This document shows, one piece after another, positions 44,253 through 56,542 of a DNA stretch of 64,000 nucleotides. This DNA comes from Sistotremastrum niveocremeum HHB9708 (Eukaryota > Basidiomycota > Agaricomycetes > Sistotremastrales > Sistotremastraceae), in NCBI GenBank assembly GCA_001630475.1, contig KV419422.1:124001-188000 (forward strand). Direction: 5' to 3'. Position 1 is the stretch's first letter. Each line of letters starts with the position of its first letter. The position numbers and the translations under genes were made by a program. A model generated the notes under the pieces. It saw only the letters and a list, made by a program, of their open reading frames with translations. It was not told the DNA's origin and ran no database searches.

Positions 44253-45155
44253 CTACGTTCTGCTCCATCCAAAGTCGATGGTCGCCCCAACTCCGTATGG
44301 CCGCAGATCATATTTTCGCCGCAGCCACGGCTCTGACTTGTGTGATGACGCCGACGACGAACGTTTATCCCCGTCATTGCCAGGACTGTGATCGGTTTGC
44401 CCCTCAGCTGTCGCCGTCGGCCCACTATTCTCCTCGGCCTCAGCAGGAGTACCAGTCGATGACGGGTTTGCGGCTTCGGCTTTTTGGAAGTAGGCGAGCC
44501 ACGAGTTCACTTCTTTCGCCATCCTCCGTCGTAAACTCCTGCCAGTGCTCTCCTGTCCCTTCTCCTCGTCAACTTCCGCAAAAGCTGGAGAATCGGCCGT
44601 GGTCGTTCCCTGCTGCTGATTGCCCAATGTGACGTACCCCTCGCGATTCTGTGCTTCTTCAGCCGACACTGCCAGGGGTTCTAATGCTGCAAGGAGACTG
44701 TCTTCTTCCCATTTCGTCACGTTGAACGGACCGAAGAACGAGGGACTGTAAAAGTCCAACCAGCACCTATCGATGAGCGTGACAAGGGCTGGAAGGGGGA
44801 CGTCCGACAGCGTGAGCGGGAAGCCGGTTGCATTGGCGATGTCTGTTGTATTGTAGAGTGATGAAAGGAGTTCGGTCGTAGGGACAGGAGACCAGTAGGA
44901 TGAAGTAACAAAGAGGGTGATTAGGAATCCAATGCAATACACGCTAGCACACAAGTTCAGTTGAGCTCTCCGAGATCACCAACAAATCTGTTACCAAGGA
45001 CGAGCGTGAAGAACCAACGAGATGATAAAGAATAAAACAAAGTAGGGCGGTGAAGTCGGGGCTGGGAGTAGCAAAAATGGGAGTATCCAACGTGTACACC
45101 TGTATCAGTGTCAAAGTTAGTATACAGCACGGCCACTAGGACGCACGCACCACAT
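44253..45155 (-). CDS. small membrane protein, function unknown
   Basis: Not recognised as a known family. The long exon encodes a hydrophobic segment (YCIGFLITLFVTSSYW), then ELLSSLYNTTDIANATGFPL, RCWLDFYSPSFFGPFNVTKW and an acidic/Ser-rich tail ending YGVGATIDFGWSRT. Joining upstream exons by eye gives a start MWCTRWILPFLLLPAPTSPP, then YFVLFFIISLVLHARP: two more hydrophobic segments in front. This needs a 5-nt first coding exon (45151-45155) before a GTGCGT donor, so the 5' model is tentative. Several N-glycosylation sites (NTT, NAT, NVT) fit a secretory-pathway protein. Confidence 0.5.
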
Positions 45156-45363
45156 CGTCGACGAGAGTTGATTACAAGGGCGCCTGCCACGCGGTAAATT
45201 CCACCAAACAAAAAATATTTGCTTCCGCAGACGTAGTATAATTCAAGATCGTCGATACGGTCAAACAGTCATGTTAGTCGAGAGCGTGGTATCATAGCAA
45301 GAAATGATATAACACTAGCTAGATCAACTTTAAAAGATCATTAATCGATCGCTATTGGGAATT

Positions 45364-46426
45364 TTATGCAGCGGGTGTCTCCTCGAGCGCAGGAGGGCCA
45401 TCATCATCAGACTCATCATCGTCCTCAGCCCCTGCTCCACTACCAGATGCAGCTTGGTTAGCTTTGATCTGTTCCATCATCTGCGAGGTCGTGTAAGTGC
45501 CGTGTTGCATTCGAAGAAGTTAGAAGAAGGAATACCAACCTTTTCAAAGTCCATCTCGCCACCGGGTCCACCCATTCCAGGCATGCCGCCCAAACCAGGC
45601 ATTCCACCTAAGCCACCCATTCCACCCATCCCGGGCATACCGCCCATCCCTGGCATGCCACCCATGCCACCCATGCCACCCATTCCGGGCATACCAGGCA
45701 TACCACCCATGCCACCATATTCACCCATATCCATATCTTCCTCAGGCTTGGCAACTTCACCATCCTGTTCATCTTCATCGACCCACTAACACAACACCAT
45801 CCTCAGCTCCATTCTCGGATTATAACGAGAAAAGAGAAATACCTTGGAAAAGTCAGTCTTGATGAACGCATTCTTAACTTTCTCCTTTGTCAACCGAGGC
45901 CAGTACTCGGCTTGTTGTTCTTTTTTCTGGAGGATGTAGTAGAGGGATCGCGTTGAGAGTCTTTTCGTAGACGCCTAGAGATGTCGATAGTCACTATCCT
46001 GTCCGACGTAGTGGGACTGTACTCCACGAAATAGAAAATGAGTACGAACCTCGGGAACGATCTCGCCGAAGAAAGTGACTTCGAACGCATATGATTTCTC
46101 CTGAGCTCCAGCACTGTAAATTCAACGTACGAGCCAAAAAGAGGCAGAATAACACGACGCGGTGAGCCAACTGCATAGCATAGAGCGTAGAACGACGATC
46201 TCACATTCCAGATTTTGCGCTGAACTTGAGACCCGTCGAGGTGAGTTCAGCAGATAAGGTGTTAGCGATGATGTCGGGCAGATTAATCGTCAAGTACACG
46301 ACGTTCTACATTCAATCCAAAAACATTTAGCTCGCTCGATCGCACGCGAGTCGACGACTTGCTTACCTTTTTCTCGTCAGTCTCGCTACTGCGCTGAGCC
46401 CAGAGTACTTCAGGATGAGTGGACAT
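45364..46426 (-). CDS. SBA1: Hsp90 co-chaperone p23/SBA1
   Basis: Cytosolic and nuclear p23 co-chaperone that stabilises ATP-bound closed Hsp90. It begins MSTHPEVLWAQRSSETDEKK, then after an intron NVVYLTINLPDIIANTLSAE, LTSTGLKFSAKSG, the CS-domain beta sandwich, with QEKSYAFEVTFFGEIVPE and RSLYYILQKKEQQAEYWPRL following. TDFSKWVDEDEQ closes the fold. The tail is an extended GGMPGM-type repeat (about 45555-45730), then EMDFEKMMEQIKANQAASGS and an acidic end EDDDESDDDGPP. Gly/Met repeats are usual in fungal p23. Five exons. Confidence 0.93.
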
Positions 46427-46816
46427 GATCGTCTATGAATGTGAAAGGAGGTAAGGAAACGCGAAAGCGGAAGGGTTCCTGAAGGTTGAAGAATACTGAG
46501 GAATGTCTAGGTTCAATCTCCGCACAAAATAGGTTGCCGATTCCGAATATCTTTCCTTTTTCGAAATTTCAATCGTGACGGCGGTACAAGTGTGGACGAC
46601 AAGCTATAGTCCGCTGTGTACAAAAACAAGTGATATAGAGTCGGTGTGATATATAGTACTTATGAACGAATAATGCAACAAGAGGTGAATATAAGAAACG
46701 AACTATAATAGAAGTTCAGGTATATATGACAGTATAAAGAGATTTGAGGGGTGTATCGCAGTATAGAGTGTAGAGAATAGTAGCAAGTGTCACTAGCATT
46801 GTCAAGGATTCGATGT
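46427..46816. other. intergenic: SBA1 promoter and DOT1 3' region
   Basis: No open frame of interest. AT-rich TATAT patches at 46620-46750 probably belong to the DOT1 3' untranslated region. Confidence 0.4.
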
Positions 46817-48880
46817 TCATCGAGAAATGCGCTTCTTGGCTTTCTCGGGATTGTATCGTGATCGTCTCGCCTCGTCCTTGAATCCGAGTCCATATCGTTC
46901 GACGAAATCCTGCAATGGTTTCCGATTGATGCGGTTGATGAAATATTTACCTCCGAGGTGCGACCATGACACTGATGCCTTGGCATATTCACGCTCCTCT
47001 TGCTCGAAAATAGCAAGCGGATTAGACATCTGAAGAAAGGAAGATTAGGACATCATGAGGGGGATAGGGCAGGCGAATGACTTGCAGTATGATAAGATAT
47101 ACGGAAACTCTCCGGTAACAAAGCTTGTAGGGTGATCACTGTAGCGCCTTCTCTCATATCCAAGAACATATGTGCAAGTGATGCGTTGACTGGGTTGTGA
47201 TCAGCAAAGTGTAGAAAACCGCCAATGCAAGCACTCACGTTCAGCTGAGAACTTGAAATTGTTGACGAGGACGACATCCGCCTGCTGCAGAAGTTCCCTC
47301 GTCCTTGCACTATCCCTGAAATCCGAGTTCTCTAACTCGACTGTGGGCGCATCGACACACCACATCCGACATCTCTTCGCGAACTCGTCGCGACACTTCT
47401 CAGCCAACTTAGCGGGCTTCTCTCCGATCTCCACTCCAAAGGTCTGACACCCGGTCTGCAGACTTAACTGCAGGACGACATTGCCTACACCGCTCCCAAG
47501 ATCCATGAACTTGGTCTTGTCGTTGATGCCGCAGACATGTGCAATGTCAGATATGAAAGGTGTCTCGAGCTCGCCATATGTCTGAGATGAATGGGGAGTG
47601 TAGTCTTTCAACCACATGATGGCGGGGCCCACACATCTCTGATAGTTCTCCGAGAGTATGACTTTCAGGATTTCATCTGGCACACCCTTCCAATTTCGAG
47701 GAACATCCCTCATAGGATTACGGGTTTGTGATAATGGTGATTTTTCGAAACGCATAGGGCTGGAAGGGAGAGGGGCGGTGGGTTGTCTAGGAGAATCCGG
47801 CGGGGTAGTGAGAGGAGATGCGTTGGGACTGGAGAGGGGAGGGGATGGCAAGCTGTATCTGGCATCTGAAAATCCATTTTCGAGACTGCCATACTTGATG
47901 TCGCGGAAGAGTTGTCGGATTTTCGAGAAGGCTCTCTGGAAGTCTTCTCCTTTCCGATCCTTCTCAGCGTGTCGCAGTTCCTTCAGATAATCGGGGTTCG
48001 GTGACGGTTTGGTTCTAGAGGACGAGGGGATTAACGGGAGGTGCAGATGTGAGAAGGTGCCAAAGAGTTCTTGTTTATCGGTTGGGATATAGTACTTGAT
48101 GATTAATTCCAAGGATTGCATCAGCTCCCACACGGGATTATAATGTTGGGGGTCTTTAGGTTCGAGGAGAAGAAACTTTTCTTCGGCGCCAGAATTGGGG
48201 TATTCGAGTACGACGTAAGGAATGTTTTCCTTATCTATGGTGGTGGCTAGGACGCCGTCGAACATGAAATCTAACAAAAATGAGTAAGTGAACGAAAAAA
48301 TGAGCATGATCCACAAACAAGGTTTATAAGTATGTATTAGCTTCCTGACAACATCTTCCGAGCTGGCTTGTTCAAGATAGGCATCCTGGTCCGTCCAACA
48401 CGACCGCGAAATTGGATCACTGTAAGAGCCAAAAGGCAACGAAGAACGCGCTCGCTTCGGCGGAGGGACGTAATGTTCATCCTCTTTCACACTGTCTCGA
48501 CGTGAGCTGGAGCGAGAGGAAGAGGCCCGTTGTTTAGATGTATGACTGGAGGAGGAGGCCCCGGCACGAGACGTGCTTGGTGTAGCAGACGGTTCTCGCG
48601 CTGGAGGTGTTACGCGTTTCTTCTTAGGTGGCTTCGCAGGTTCTGTTGTTTCTGTAGCCCTGGCTCTTTTCTTTAGCTTAGGTGGGGGAGTTGGAGAGCG
48701 AGTAGGAGGGGGCGTCGGCTCGGGAGGCGTGATGACTATAGGTGGCTTTGGCAGGGGCGGGGGAGTTGGATAGGACATATAGTGATGATATTCCTCTGAA
48801 GGTGGGGTCGGGGTCTCTGGTGCGTATGTGCAGCGAAGGCTGCTGACCTTTCCATAGGTCGCCTTGGACAGCAACAACAT
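46817..48880 (-). CDS. DOT1: histone H3K79 methyltransferase DOT1
   Basis: Non-SET lysine methyltransferase acting on nucleosomal H3K79, linked to silencing and DNA-damage responses. The N-terminus from MLLLSKATYGKVSSLRCTYA is Pro-rich with basic stretches (LKKRARATET, PPKKKR) suited to DNA binding. The catalytic region reads VVLEYPNSGAEEKFLLLEPK, VPDEILKVILSENYQRCVGP, then the SAM-binding MDLGSGVGNVVLQLSLQTGC, FGVEIGEKPAKLAEKC, DVVLVNNFKFSAE and NASLAHMFLDMREGATVITL. The last exon is SNPLAIFEQEEREYAKASVS, then WSHLGGKYFINRINR, with a basic tail. The last intron (47030-47085) appears to use a GC donor (GCAAGT). Upstream exons before 48880 are possible. Confidence 0.9.
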
Positions 48881-49029
48881 CCTTGAGACAATGGGGCAGA
48901 GCGAATAATTGTTGTGTATTTGGTTACAAGGCGCAATACAAATTCACTCCGTGGCTGTTCCCGCTCCGACGCTCCTGTCCAACACCCGTGCTCTGCATTC
49001 ACTCCCTTGTCCTACTTGTGTACTCTAAC

Positions 49030-51162
49030 TTATTCTTGTTGATACACTATGATCTTGTCCAGATCCCCTGCATAATCTGCCCACAAATCAGATGCTGCCT
49101 GACATGACTGCGGCGCAACTCACTGCTCTGGCCGGCTCCAAATGCAATCGTATTTGCGCCGTTGTTCAAATTCAGCTTGATCGGAACACTCAAAGTCACT
49201 TGCCCATTACCGGTGTCCGGTTGGTCGAGCAGAACCGATGAACCGCCGTTCACGCTTGCGTCGGTCATCAGAGCCTCTATCAATGAAATGAGATCGAGAC
49301 GATGACGCACCTAACGGTGACATTTCTGTATGTGCTATCCCCATTGGCATAATATACAGCCACCCATTGCCCTTTGCCATTCCCTTGAACGTTCTTGATC
49401 TGGACGGACCCTCCGTGACCTAAAATTTATCCCTCATTTATAGCGCCCCTGAACCGTAGACGGCATCGTACCCAAGTATCCCACTACTTTGCCTCCCGAG
49501 AAACCGCTCCCAGATGCAACCTTAGCACTTCCCGAGAGTGTTCCGCTTTCTGCTTCGTATGTCGTTCCGCTCGCAACCGAGTACGTTCCTGCACGAGCAA
49601 CATTAACCGACGATCACAACTACCACGCACTGAAGGCACTCACCGGCCGAAATATTGATACTCCACACATCTGCCTGAACGAGCTGGGGACTGCCGCTTG
49701 CCCAACTGATAGGGAGCCAGATATATCTAGAGTCTCAGTGCGATCAGAACCCTCCAGTTTTGGCTTCTGAGTGGACCCACCGGCTGCTTCCCAGGAGGTC
49801 TGGCCTCCACCGATCTCCCATGTATATTCCATTGCTTCCCAACGGAAGATCATACGCGTTCTGCGAATAAAACGTGCGACTGGATTCTGGAGCGATATCG
49901 GCTTGCGATGTCCATGGGCCGTGCAGCGACTGACGAGGAAGGTAAGCAAGCGCGTATCTCCTGTATGACAGAGGACAGCACCGATGCAGAGAACCACTTG
50001 TTCGGGTTGGGCGCCCATCTATACCGACGAAATGTGAGCTTGAGTGGTATTCGGAATATGGGGGGCACGAACCCACTAGTATGCGAAGCAAATAGATAAT
50101 AGACCTAGTCTTGTGGTTCAACCTCTGAAACAGTGTTGTAATAAATTTGGCATACCCCGTTTCTCTTGATAATCCCGGGTGCCTCCAAAGTGGCTCCTGA
50201 AACGACGCTTAGGCCAAGGAAAGTTCAATTTCAATTGAAGCCTACCACTAAGTTCGCTGACAGTCGATGTGACGTTATAATAGTTGCTGTCGAGTTGTGT
50301 GATTTTGAAATTCTGGTTGTTATCCGACGCATAGAGCAAGTATGCCGTCTGCGCAGCTGGTGTTCGATAAGTGTTTGAACTGCGAAGGACAATGGAAGGT
50401 CTAACCGTCATCTGCAAATTCGTCAAAAATGTTACAGCCATGTAACGCTGAACTCACTGTCTTGGAAAATACTCTCGTCTCGTGAATCTGCTCCCAGAGG
50501 TTTCCAGCTTCCTTTATATGTATAAGGACCGCATGGCGAACTTGCAGTTGCCACGCCGACCATAGCAGCGCCATAGCTTGGGGGCATTGTTCAGCACTGA
50601 TTCATGCGAGTTTGAGAACGCTTACTTGGAGGTATCTGAATGGAACCACATCACGTATTGATTATTATTCTTGTTGAAGATCACTGGACCGTTGCGGATC
50701 AGTATTTCCGAGCCACAGGACACGATGGCTGGAACACGCCTTTTGGACGTTCCACAATGTTTGAGCTCGATATTGAGGTCCCCGAGATCGGGGTTAAAGC
50801 ATTGTTTTGGCGGGTCCAGGTCAGCAAGTCATTGGACTACAAAACATGACAAGGTGCACAATCGACCGACGGGAAAGGCATACGGAATAGCACGACACCG
50901 CCTTGAAAAGAGCACCATTCGCAGATTTGTCTTCACCGAACCAGTAATATGTACTGCCAACCTATATAATCTTTAGCTTCATAGTCATCCAATAGACAAA
51001 AGATCTGACAGTCAGAATACCGGCGCCATGGGCCTGTATCAAGTTCCCGCTAGTATCTGTCCAGGGTGCTCCAGGAACAATGACCGTGTCAACAGATGCA
51101 ACAGATCTCGCGAGCGCGATCAATGCCAATGGCCCAACAATAATTGGTCTCAGCGCCAACAT
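49030..51162 (-). CDS. secreted GH43 glycoside hydrolase with CBM35-like tail
   Basis: Likely extracellular exo-beta-1,3-galactanase-type or related GH43 enzyme acting on plant arabinogalactan. The signal peptide is MLALRPIIVGPLALIALARS, followed by VIVPGAPWTDTSGNLIQAHG (start of blade 1, with AHGAGI). Later exons give YYWFGEDKS, ERPKVVFNNKNNQYVMWFHS, DDGTAYLLYASDNN, LEAPGIIKRNGVYYL (catalytic-acid region) and SQNAYDLPLGSNGIYMGDRW. A second domain, SGSAKVASGSGFSGGKVVGY, VQGNGKGQWVAVYYANGDST and LNLNNGANTIAFGAG, ends DLDKIIVYQQE and looks like CBM35. Many introns, about 440 residues. An in-frame start upstream of 51162 was not excluded. Confidence 0.8.
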
Positions 51163-51651
51163 TTCGACTGTCAGTAGCAGCGTTCACGTAGCCACCGAAG
51201 CATGCCATGGCGTATGAAGACCTTTTATACCCTCCGGGAAAACGCAGTCCAGAGTTCATCAGAGCGCATACCGTCGGGATCTTTTAAGGACGCAGAAAGC
51301 CATTCATTATTTTCCGGCCGGACCGACAAGAAACGTCTTATGGAGCCAAGACTGAAGAGACCGAACGTGGATGGTCATGCAACAATTCAGAGATGCGAGT
51401 CTCCATGCACGTATTGAGAGCGAATCCCGAAAAACTGCCTTGGAACAGGCGACTCGACTGAATAGAATTTGGTGGCGCGCTCGAAGATATATGCAAGATA
51501 TTGACAAGCCCGAGGAACATCTAGCAAGACAAGTAGTAATGCTGTGCGCCGCTATGACTGAGACGTCGGGACCGCGACTCGGTCAAGAAGACGAGCTTGA
51601 CCGAAATAGGAAACTCAAGTTTTCTCTGACAAACGGTCATCTTGCCTCACA

Positions 51652-52705
51652 ATGAGTCGACGTGTTAACCAGCCATCGAATCAAATCAAGTTGGTCCCTC
51701 TCCAGCTGTCTCGATCTACAATTGACCGGAATCCTGATAGACTCACGAACGTGTCGATCGTTCGCCTCAAGAAAGGTGGCAAGCGCTTCGAGGTACATGA
51801 GTCCTAGATATGTTCTCTACCCTCATGCTCACAATACTTCCGTGGAGATAGATTGCATGTTACAAGAACAAAGTACAGGAATGGCGCAACGGAGTGTTCG
51901 TTTACCTCTTCAATGGTCTGGACATTGCTCTGAATCTGGCACTCTAGGGAGAAAGACCTCGATGACGTACTACAAATCAGCAATATCTTCGTCAACGTCT
52001 CCAAGGGCGAAGTAGCAAAATCCGAAGATCTTCAGAAAGCGTTCGGCAAGACAGACCGAGACGCCATTGTCGGAGAGGTAAGGCTCGAGTTCATTCATCC
52101 GATTATATGTGATATTTACGGTGGCTTAGATATTGAAGAAAGGCGAGGTCCAAGTGGGGGACAAAGAACGTGCACACGATTTGTCGAATCTCTGGAAAGA
52201 AATCGCGACTGCGGTTGCAGAGAAATGCGTTGAACCCGAGACTCAGAAACCTTATTCTGTGGGGATGATTGAGAAGGCAATGACAGAAGCTGGTTTCAGT
52301 GTCAAGCCGGACAAGAATGCAAAGAGTCAAGTTCGTCGTTACCTCTCCTGATGATTGGTCCGAGACTCATTCGAAACCCTAGGTTTCCGCCTGCATCAAA
52401 TTCTTGCAAGAACATTCCAAATTACCCCTACAGCGCATCCGTATGCGACTTCGAATAACACTAAAGGGCGGTGACGAAGACGCGGAGCTTCGACAAAAGT
52501 TCCTGGAGGGATCGGAGAAGACGGATGAAGAGAAGGTGGAAGGAGAGGTGTGGCAAGCTGTGAGTTCGATGTTGCTATTGCCGCGTTGTTTCTTGTTGAC
52601 TTTGTCTCCCAGACCGTGCAGATTGACCCAGGTCAGTTCAGAGTCTTCAACGAGCTGATGCAGAAAGAAGGAAAGGGACGAGGAAGAATCGAAACTCTCT
52701 TGTAA
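51652..52705 (+). CDS. SDO1: ribosome maturation protein SDO1 (SBDS)
   Basis: Works with the GTPase Efl1 to evict Tif6 from pre-60S subunits in the cytoplasm. About seven exons. MSRRVNQPSNQIK opens exon 1. The FYSH domain follows: TNVSIVRLKKGGKRFE, ACYKNKVQEWRNGVEKDLDD, VLQISNIFVNVSKGEVAKSE, LQKAFGKTDRDAIVGE. Next come ILKKGEVQVGDKERAHDLSN and KCVEPETQKPYSVGMIEKAM. The C-terminal ferredoxin-like part is QRIRMRLRITLKGGDEDAEL with a final exon VQIDPGQFRVFNELMQKEGK, then GRGRIETLL. Length about 255 residues, normal. A 94-codon upstream frame ends in an ATGA overlap with this start codon (see findings). Confidence 0.92.
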
Positions 52706-52777
52706 ACATCCTAATGTGCACCATGCTAGTACTGATGTGTAGATGTGTATGATACTGATCATTCGTGAGGATGAATG

Positions 52778-54783
52778 TTATAACTGATCCTCTCTGAGTA
52801 CTGCATGCGTCGCGATTAATGGTAGCACGACTCGCTCCCAATTGACCTCCCATGAAGTCCAAGTCCAGATATTTGACGGATCCTCCTCGACATGAGTTGG
52901 AGGATAATGTGCTGGCGGTGTTTTGGCTGACTCTTGATGTAGTGATGACGCGAGATGTCTTAACAACTTTGAATTTGGGAAGCCACTTAGAACCGACTAT
53001 CATGCGCGTCAATTAGTAGAGTCTTCGAACGGAAGATGAAGCCTGACCTCCAGCTGGGCAGATAATTGCTCTGCGCTGCGGAAGACCAATCCATTCACCC
53101 CATCCTTCACCAGTTCGTCCAAGCTAATCCGTGATTAGTGCAACAAAAATGTGCCTACTATGTAGCCTTACCATGGGAAATCAAGTGCACAAACCGGTAA
53201 CCCACATCCGAACATGTCGACAACTTTCATCGGAAGATCGACACCGCTCGAACTGGTATGCAAAGATATACCCAGATCAGCCGATCCTGCACGTCGATGT
53301 CAGCCCATTCAGAGCCCCGCAATAGACAAAACCGACTGACCAAGGAGTATCGAGTAATTCTCAGAAGAGAGCCACATACTCTTACATCTCACATATTCCC
53401 ATTTCTCCACTTTCTGCCTTTGTCCGAACTGCTTCATATAAGCATCTCTTTCAGGCCCTTTTCCAGTGATCACCATCAAAATCTTTGGTAGCTTATTTTC
53501 GGGAGTAGATGCCGCTTTGTGTTGTGCCTTCTTCTCGTAAAGAGAGAGGCTGTCTAGTAAGATCGAAAAATCTTCATCGGCTGTCCAAGAAGTACTCGAA
53601 ACGAGCAACGCGGGGCGATCAGGCCTATATGCGGGAGTTTCTTGATCAGGAATAGCTTGTGGCGTTCCGTACATGGAAGAGGCGCGTTCCAAACGCGTAA
53701 ATGGAGTAGAGGCCGGATACTCTGTTTTAGGGAAGAATGAAAATAGCGGCGAGAAATCATCTCGGAGGTCGATGAAGAGCTGCAGTCAGACGGGACAGAG
53801 TTAAACAGAGTTTCGGTGTGAAGTTGGTATTTGGACGTACCTGATGAGATTCGAAAGCGGAAGAACGATGAAAACTCTCCGGTGGGCGATCATGAAGGAC
53901 CTCTCTCTTTCCCCTGCGCCAAGTTATAAAGAGGTCGCGTGCGAACGTGATATCAGACGAACTGAAGGTGAAACTCGCGCTCAAGCAAGTTCTTCATGGC
54001 ACTCGTGACGAAGAGATGCGCGAAGGCTTTCCGCCCGAATTTCCGCTCGAACCTGAACATCTGTCAGCTCCTGAATTTTTGACAATGAAGAACGAACCAT
54101 TCGGCAATCCTGACCAAAGGATGTTTTGGGCCCAGTTTCAAAGCCAAGATGCTGTATCCAAGATTATGCCAGTCAATGATGACTTTGGATCCCTTCCATT
54201 TGGAGACGGCCCATACAACGGCGAGCGTGGGGATGCTTGGAGGATTCTTCATGTCTTCATGCAGAACTGACAAGGTTGCGAGAAAAGAACGTACCTGGAC
54301 CATGATATATTCCGGAGTGTGTTGGAGTTTTGAGGTGAGGGTATAGGTCAAGGCTAGCACTTGGTAGATAACCTTCAATGGCCCGACCAGAATGAATGGA
54401 AGCTTGGATAGAAAGGTTGGGAACGTCCCGATATGTAAAATGCTAATTCTTGGAAGAGAAAGCAGTGACGTCGGCAGTTTAACACCTAATGACCGGGGTA
54501 TTAGCTCTAGGGTATCGTCATGTCCATAAATCATACCGGCATATCCAATAATGTAAGTTTCAAATTCATGTTTTGCGAAGCTCTGTGCATGGTACATCAT
54601 GCGAGGGCTTCTGCCAATGTCTCCCAAGACAACCAAAGCAACACTTCGAGATCTCGGCGGGTCACGCTTGAGCAAGCTTTTGACAACATATACGACGGCA
54701 TAGCTGAGTACCAGAGTTATCGCCAGCCTTGTTGTTGAGCTACTCGTCATTGTCCTGGGACGAGGCTGAGCCGGAGTTACCAT
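52778..54783 (-). CDS. ALG1: chitobiosyldiphosphodolichol beta-1,4-mannosyltransferase ALG1
   Basis: Adds the first mannose to the dolichol-linked oligosaccharide on the cytosolic ER face (GT33). The N-terminal membrane anchor is [20 protein letters not shown]. The GT33 core follows: [60 protein letters not shown], then [90 protein letters not shown] and [20 protein letters not shown]. It ends [17 protein letters not shown], stop at 52778. About nine exons. The outer ATG is at 54783; the ATG at 54750 ([10 protein letters not shown]) has the better context and may be the real start. Confidence 0.92.
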
Positions 54784-55091
54784 AAGCAGTAAGCGACTGT
54801 GCTATAAAAATTTGATTCAACTCCGACCAGCTCTTTCTTCAATGTCATCAACATCCTCGATTTAGAGTCGCTTGCAATCTTAGTCTCCAGTCAAAGGCTG
54901 GGGTGCTTCAGTTATGTAGGCGCTAACGAGCGATGGAGAAAGAGCTGGCGCATGATACTGTCTGTCTGGACGTGGGTCTCTTCCACTTTCTGCAGGTTAT
55001 GTGTTCCGACATCCATCCTATTCTCATCTGCATTATAAGTTAATACATAAACCCAATACATACACTTTCTACATGATTTTGATCATTCTAC
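54784..55091. other. intergenic: ALG1 promoter and HEM3 3' region
   Basis: No gene signature; contains the upstream region of minus-strand ALG1 and the AT-rich 3' region of HEM3 (TTAATACATAAACCC near 55040). Confidence 0.35.
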
Positions 55092-56282
55092 TTAATTCGC
55101 TGCTGGAACTTTGTTCGCAATCGCGTTACGGTTGTCTCTATCCTTCCCAATATCCTCCAGGATAGCCTTCGCACCATGATCCATCAAATAACGCGCAAGC
55201 AGCACTCCAATAGCTTCAGCTTCCGTAACACTTCCAACCTCCTCCATGATCGTATGTTCGACATGCGGTGTCCCTTGCAGACCCGTCACAGTCCCAGTCA
55301 ACGTCAACATGCATCTCTCAGGCTCCTTCCCCAACGTGGTCCCTCTCAGCGGAACCAACGTCGTCTCAACACCAACCGGCACACTACATCCGCCCTCCAG
55401 GACGCGTAGACACGCCCTCTCAGCGCGACATTGCCATTCCGTCTGCCAATGGTTCAAGCTTGCAGCTAGAGTCTTGATTTTGGGGTCGTCTGAACGGACT
55501 TCGACGCAAAGTGCGCCTTGGCCGACAGCATAGTAGAGGGTGGGTGAAGCGACGGGGCAGGTGATCCTGGAATCGAATCCTAATCGGACGAGTCCGGCTT
55601 TTGCAAGGATGATGGCAACGTATGGCCCAGTTGGGGCATCTAGTTTAGCTAGACGGGTATTCCTGCAACATGTTAGCTTTCGAATGCACTGCGGCGACGT
55701 GTCGAGCTCTTACAGGTTACCGCGCTAAAAGCGAGCAGTTCATCAGCGGGACTAGGAGCACAGGTAGTTGAAGATACGTACGATATCTTTAAACTCCAGC
55801 TTTGGGAATGACTTTCTGAGCTGAGCGACTCTCCTCACGCTACTCGTCCCAACAACACTCCCGTTCGGAAGGTCCGCCAAAGATTTGTACGGAAGTCCTT
55901 TCTTCACTACCAGGACATCGACGGGATCCTCTCTTTCCAGAATGGCGCCGAGCTCACAGCCCGGCGGTAGAGTCGTCGGGACGTCTTTGACACAGTGAAC
56001 GAGAATATCGACATCTCCTTCCAATAAAGCTACTTCCAGCTCCTTCGTCCAAAGTGACTTGCCTCCAAGTAAATAGAGGGCTTGGGCTTGATTCTTGTCC
56101 CCTTCGGTCGTCATGAAGGAGGCAGCGAACTCGTTGGTGGGATTTAAGGAGCGGATGGTGTCAAGCACCGCATTAGTCTGAATTTGAGCCAACGTCGACG
56201 CTCGAGAGGCAAGGATGACTGGTTTCTGCTCCGGCTCTGGGAGAAAGCCTGCGCCCGACAGAAGAGAAACTATGGAGCCCAT
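55092..56282 (-). CDS. HEM3: porphobilinogen deaminase (hydroxymethylbilane synthase)
   Basis: Third step of haem synthesis: joins four porphobilinogens into hydroxymethylbilane in the cytosol. From MGSIVSLLSGAGFLPEPEQK the exons give VILASRASTLAQIQTNAVLD (phosphate/substrate Arg), LYLLGGKSLWTKELEVALLE (Lys and Glu of the active site), DVDILVHCVKDVPTTLPPGC (catalytic Asp region in HCVKD), VVGTSSVRRVAQLRKSFP, RGNLNTRLAKLD, and AGLVRLGFDSRI. The C-terminal domain has FLEGG-type VLEGGCSVPVGV, whose Cys carries the dipyrromethane cofactor. It ends NAIANKVPAAN. The open frame continues upstream to 56417, but the 56282 start fits relatives. Confidence 0.95.
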
Positions 56283-56542
56283 GGTCGTTGAAAGCTGAAA
56301 GATGATCGACAGGACGAGAGGCACCGGTCTCGTTACTGTTACGAAGCTTTGAAGACCGGAGTCGCTTTCGGGGAAGACGTGTGAATCCAATCGAACTTCC
56401 CCACGCGGCGGCATCAATTACAGCTCTATCTACACGACTACACAACACATCATGCGGATAGGTTACTCATACAGACATGTACTGAGCCATCCTATTTTCA
56501 TATCTTTAGGAACGCGTTTCGATATTGGTACACATCTCACAC

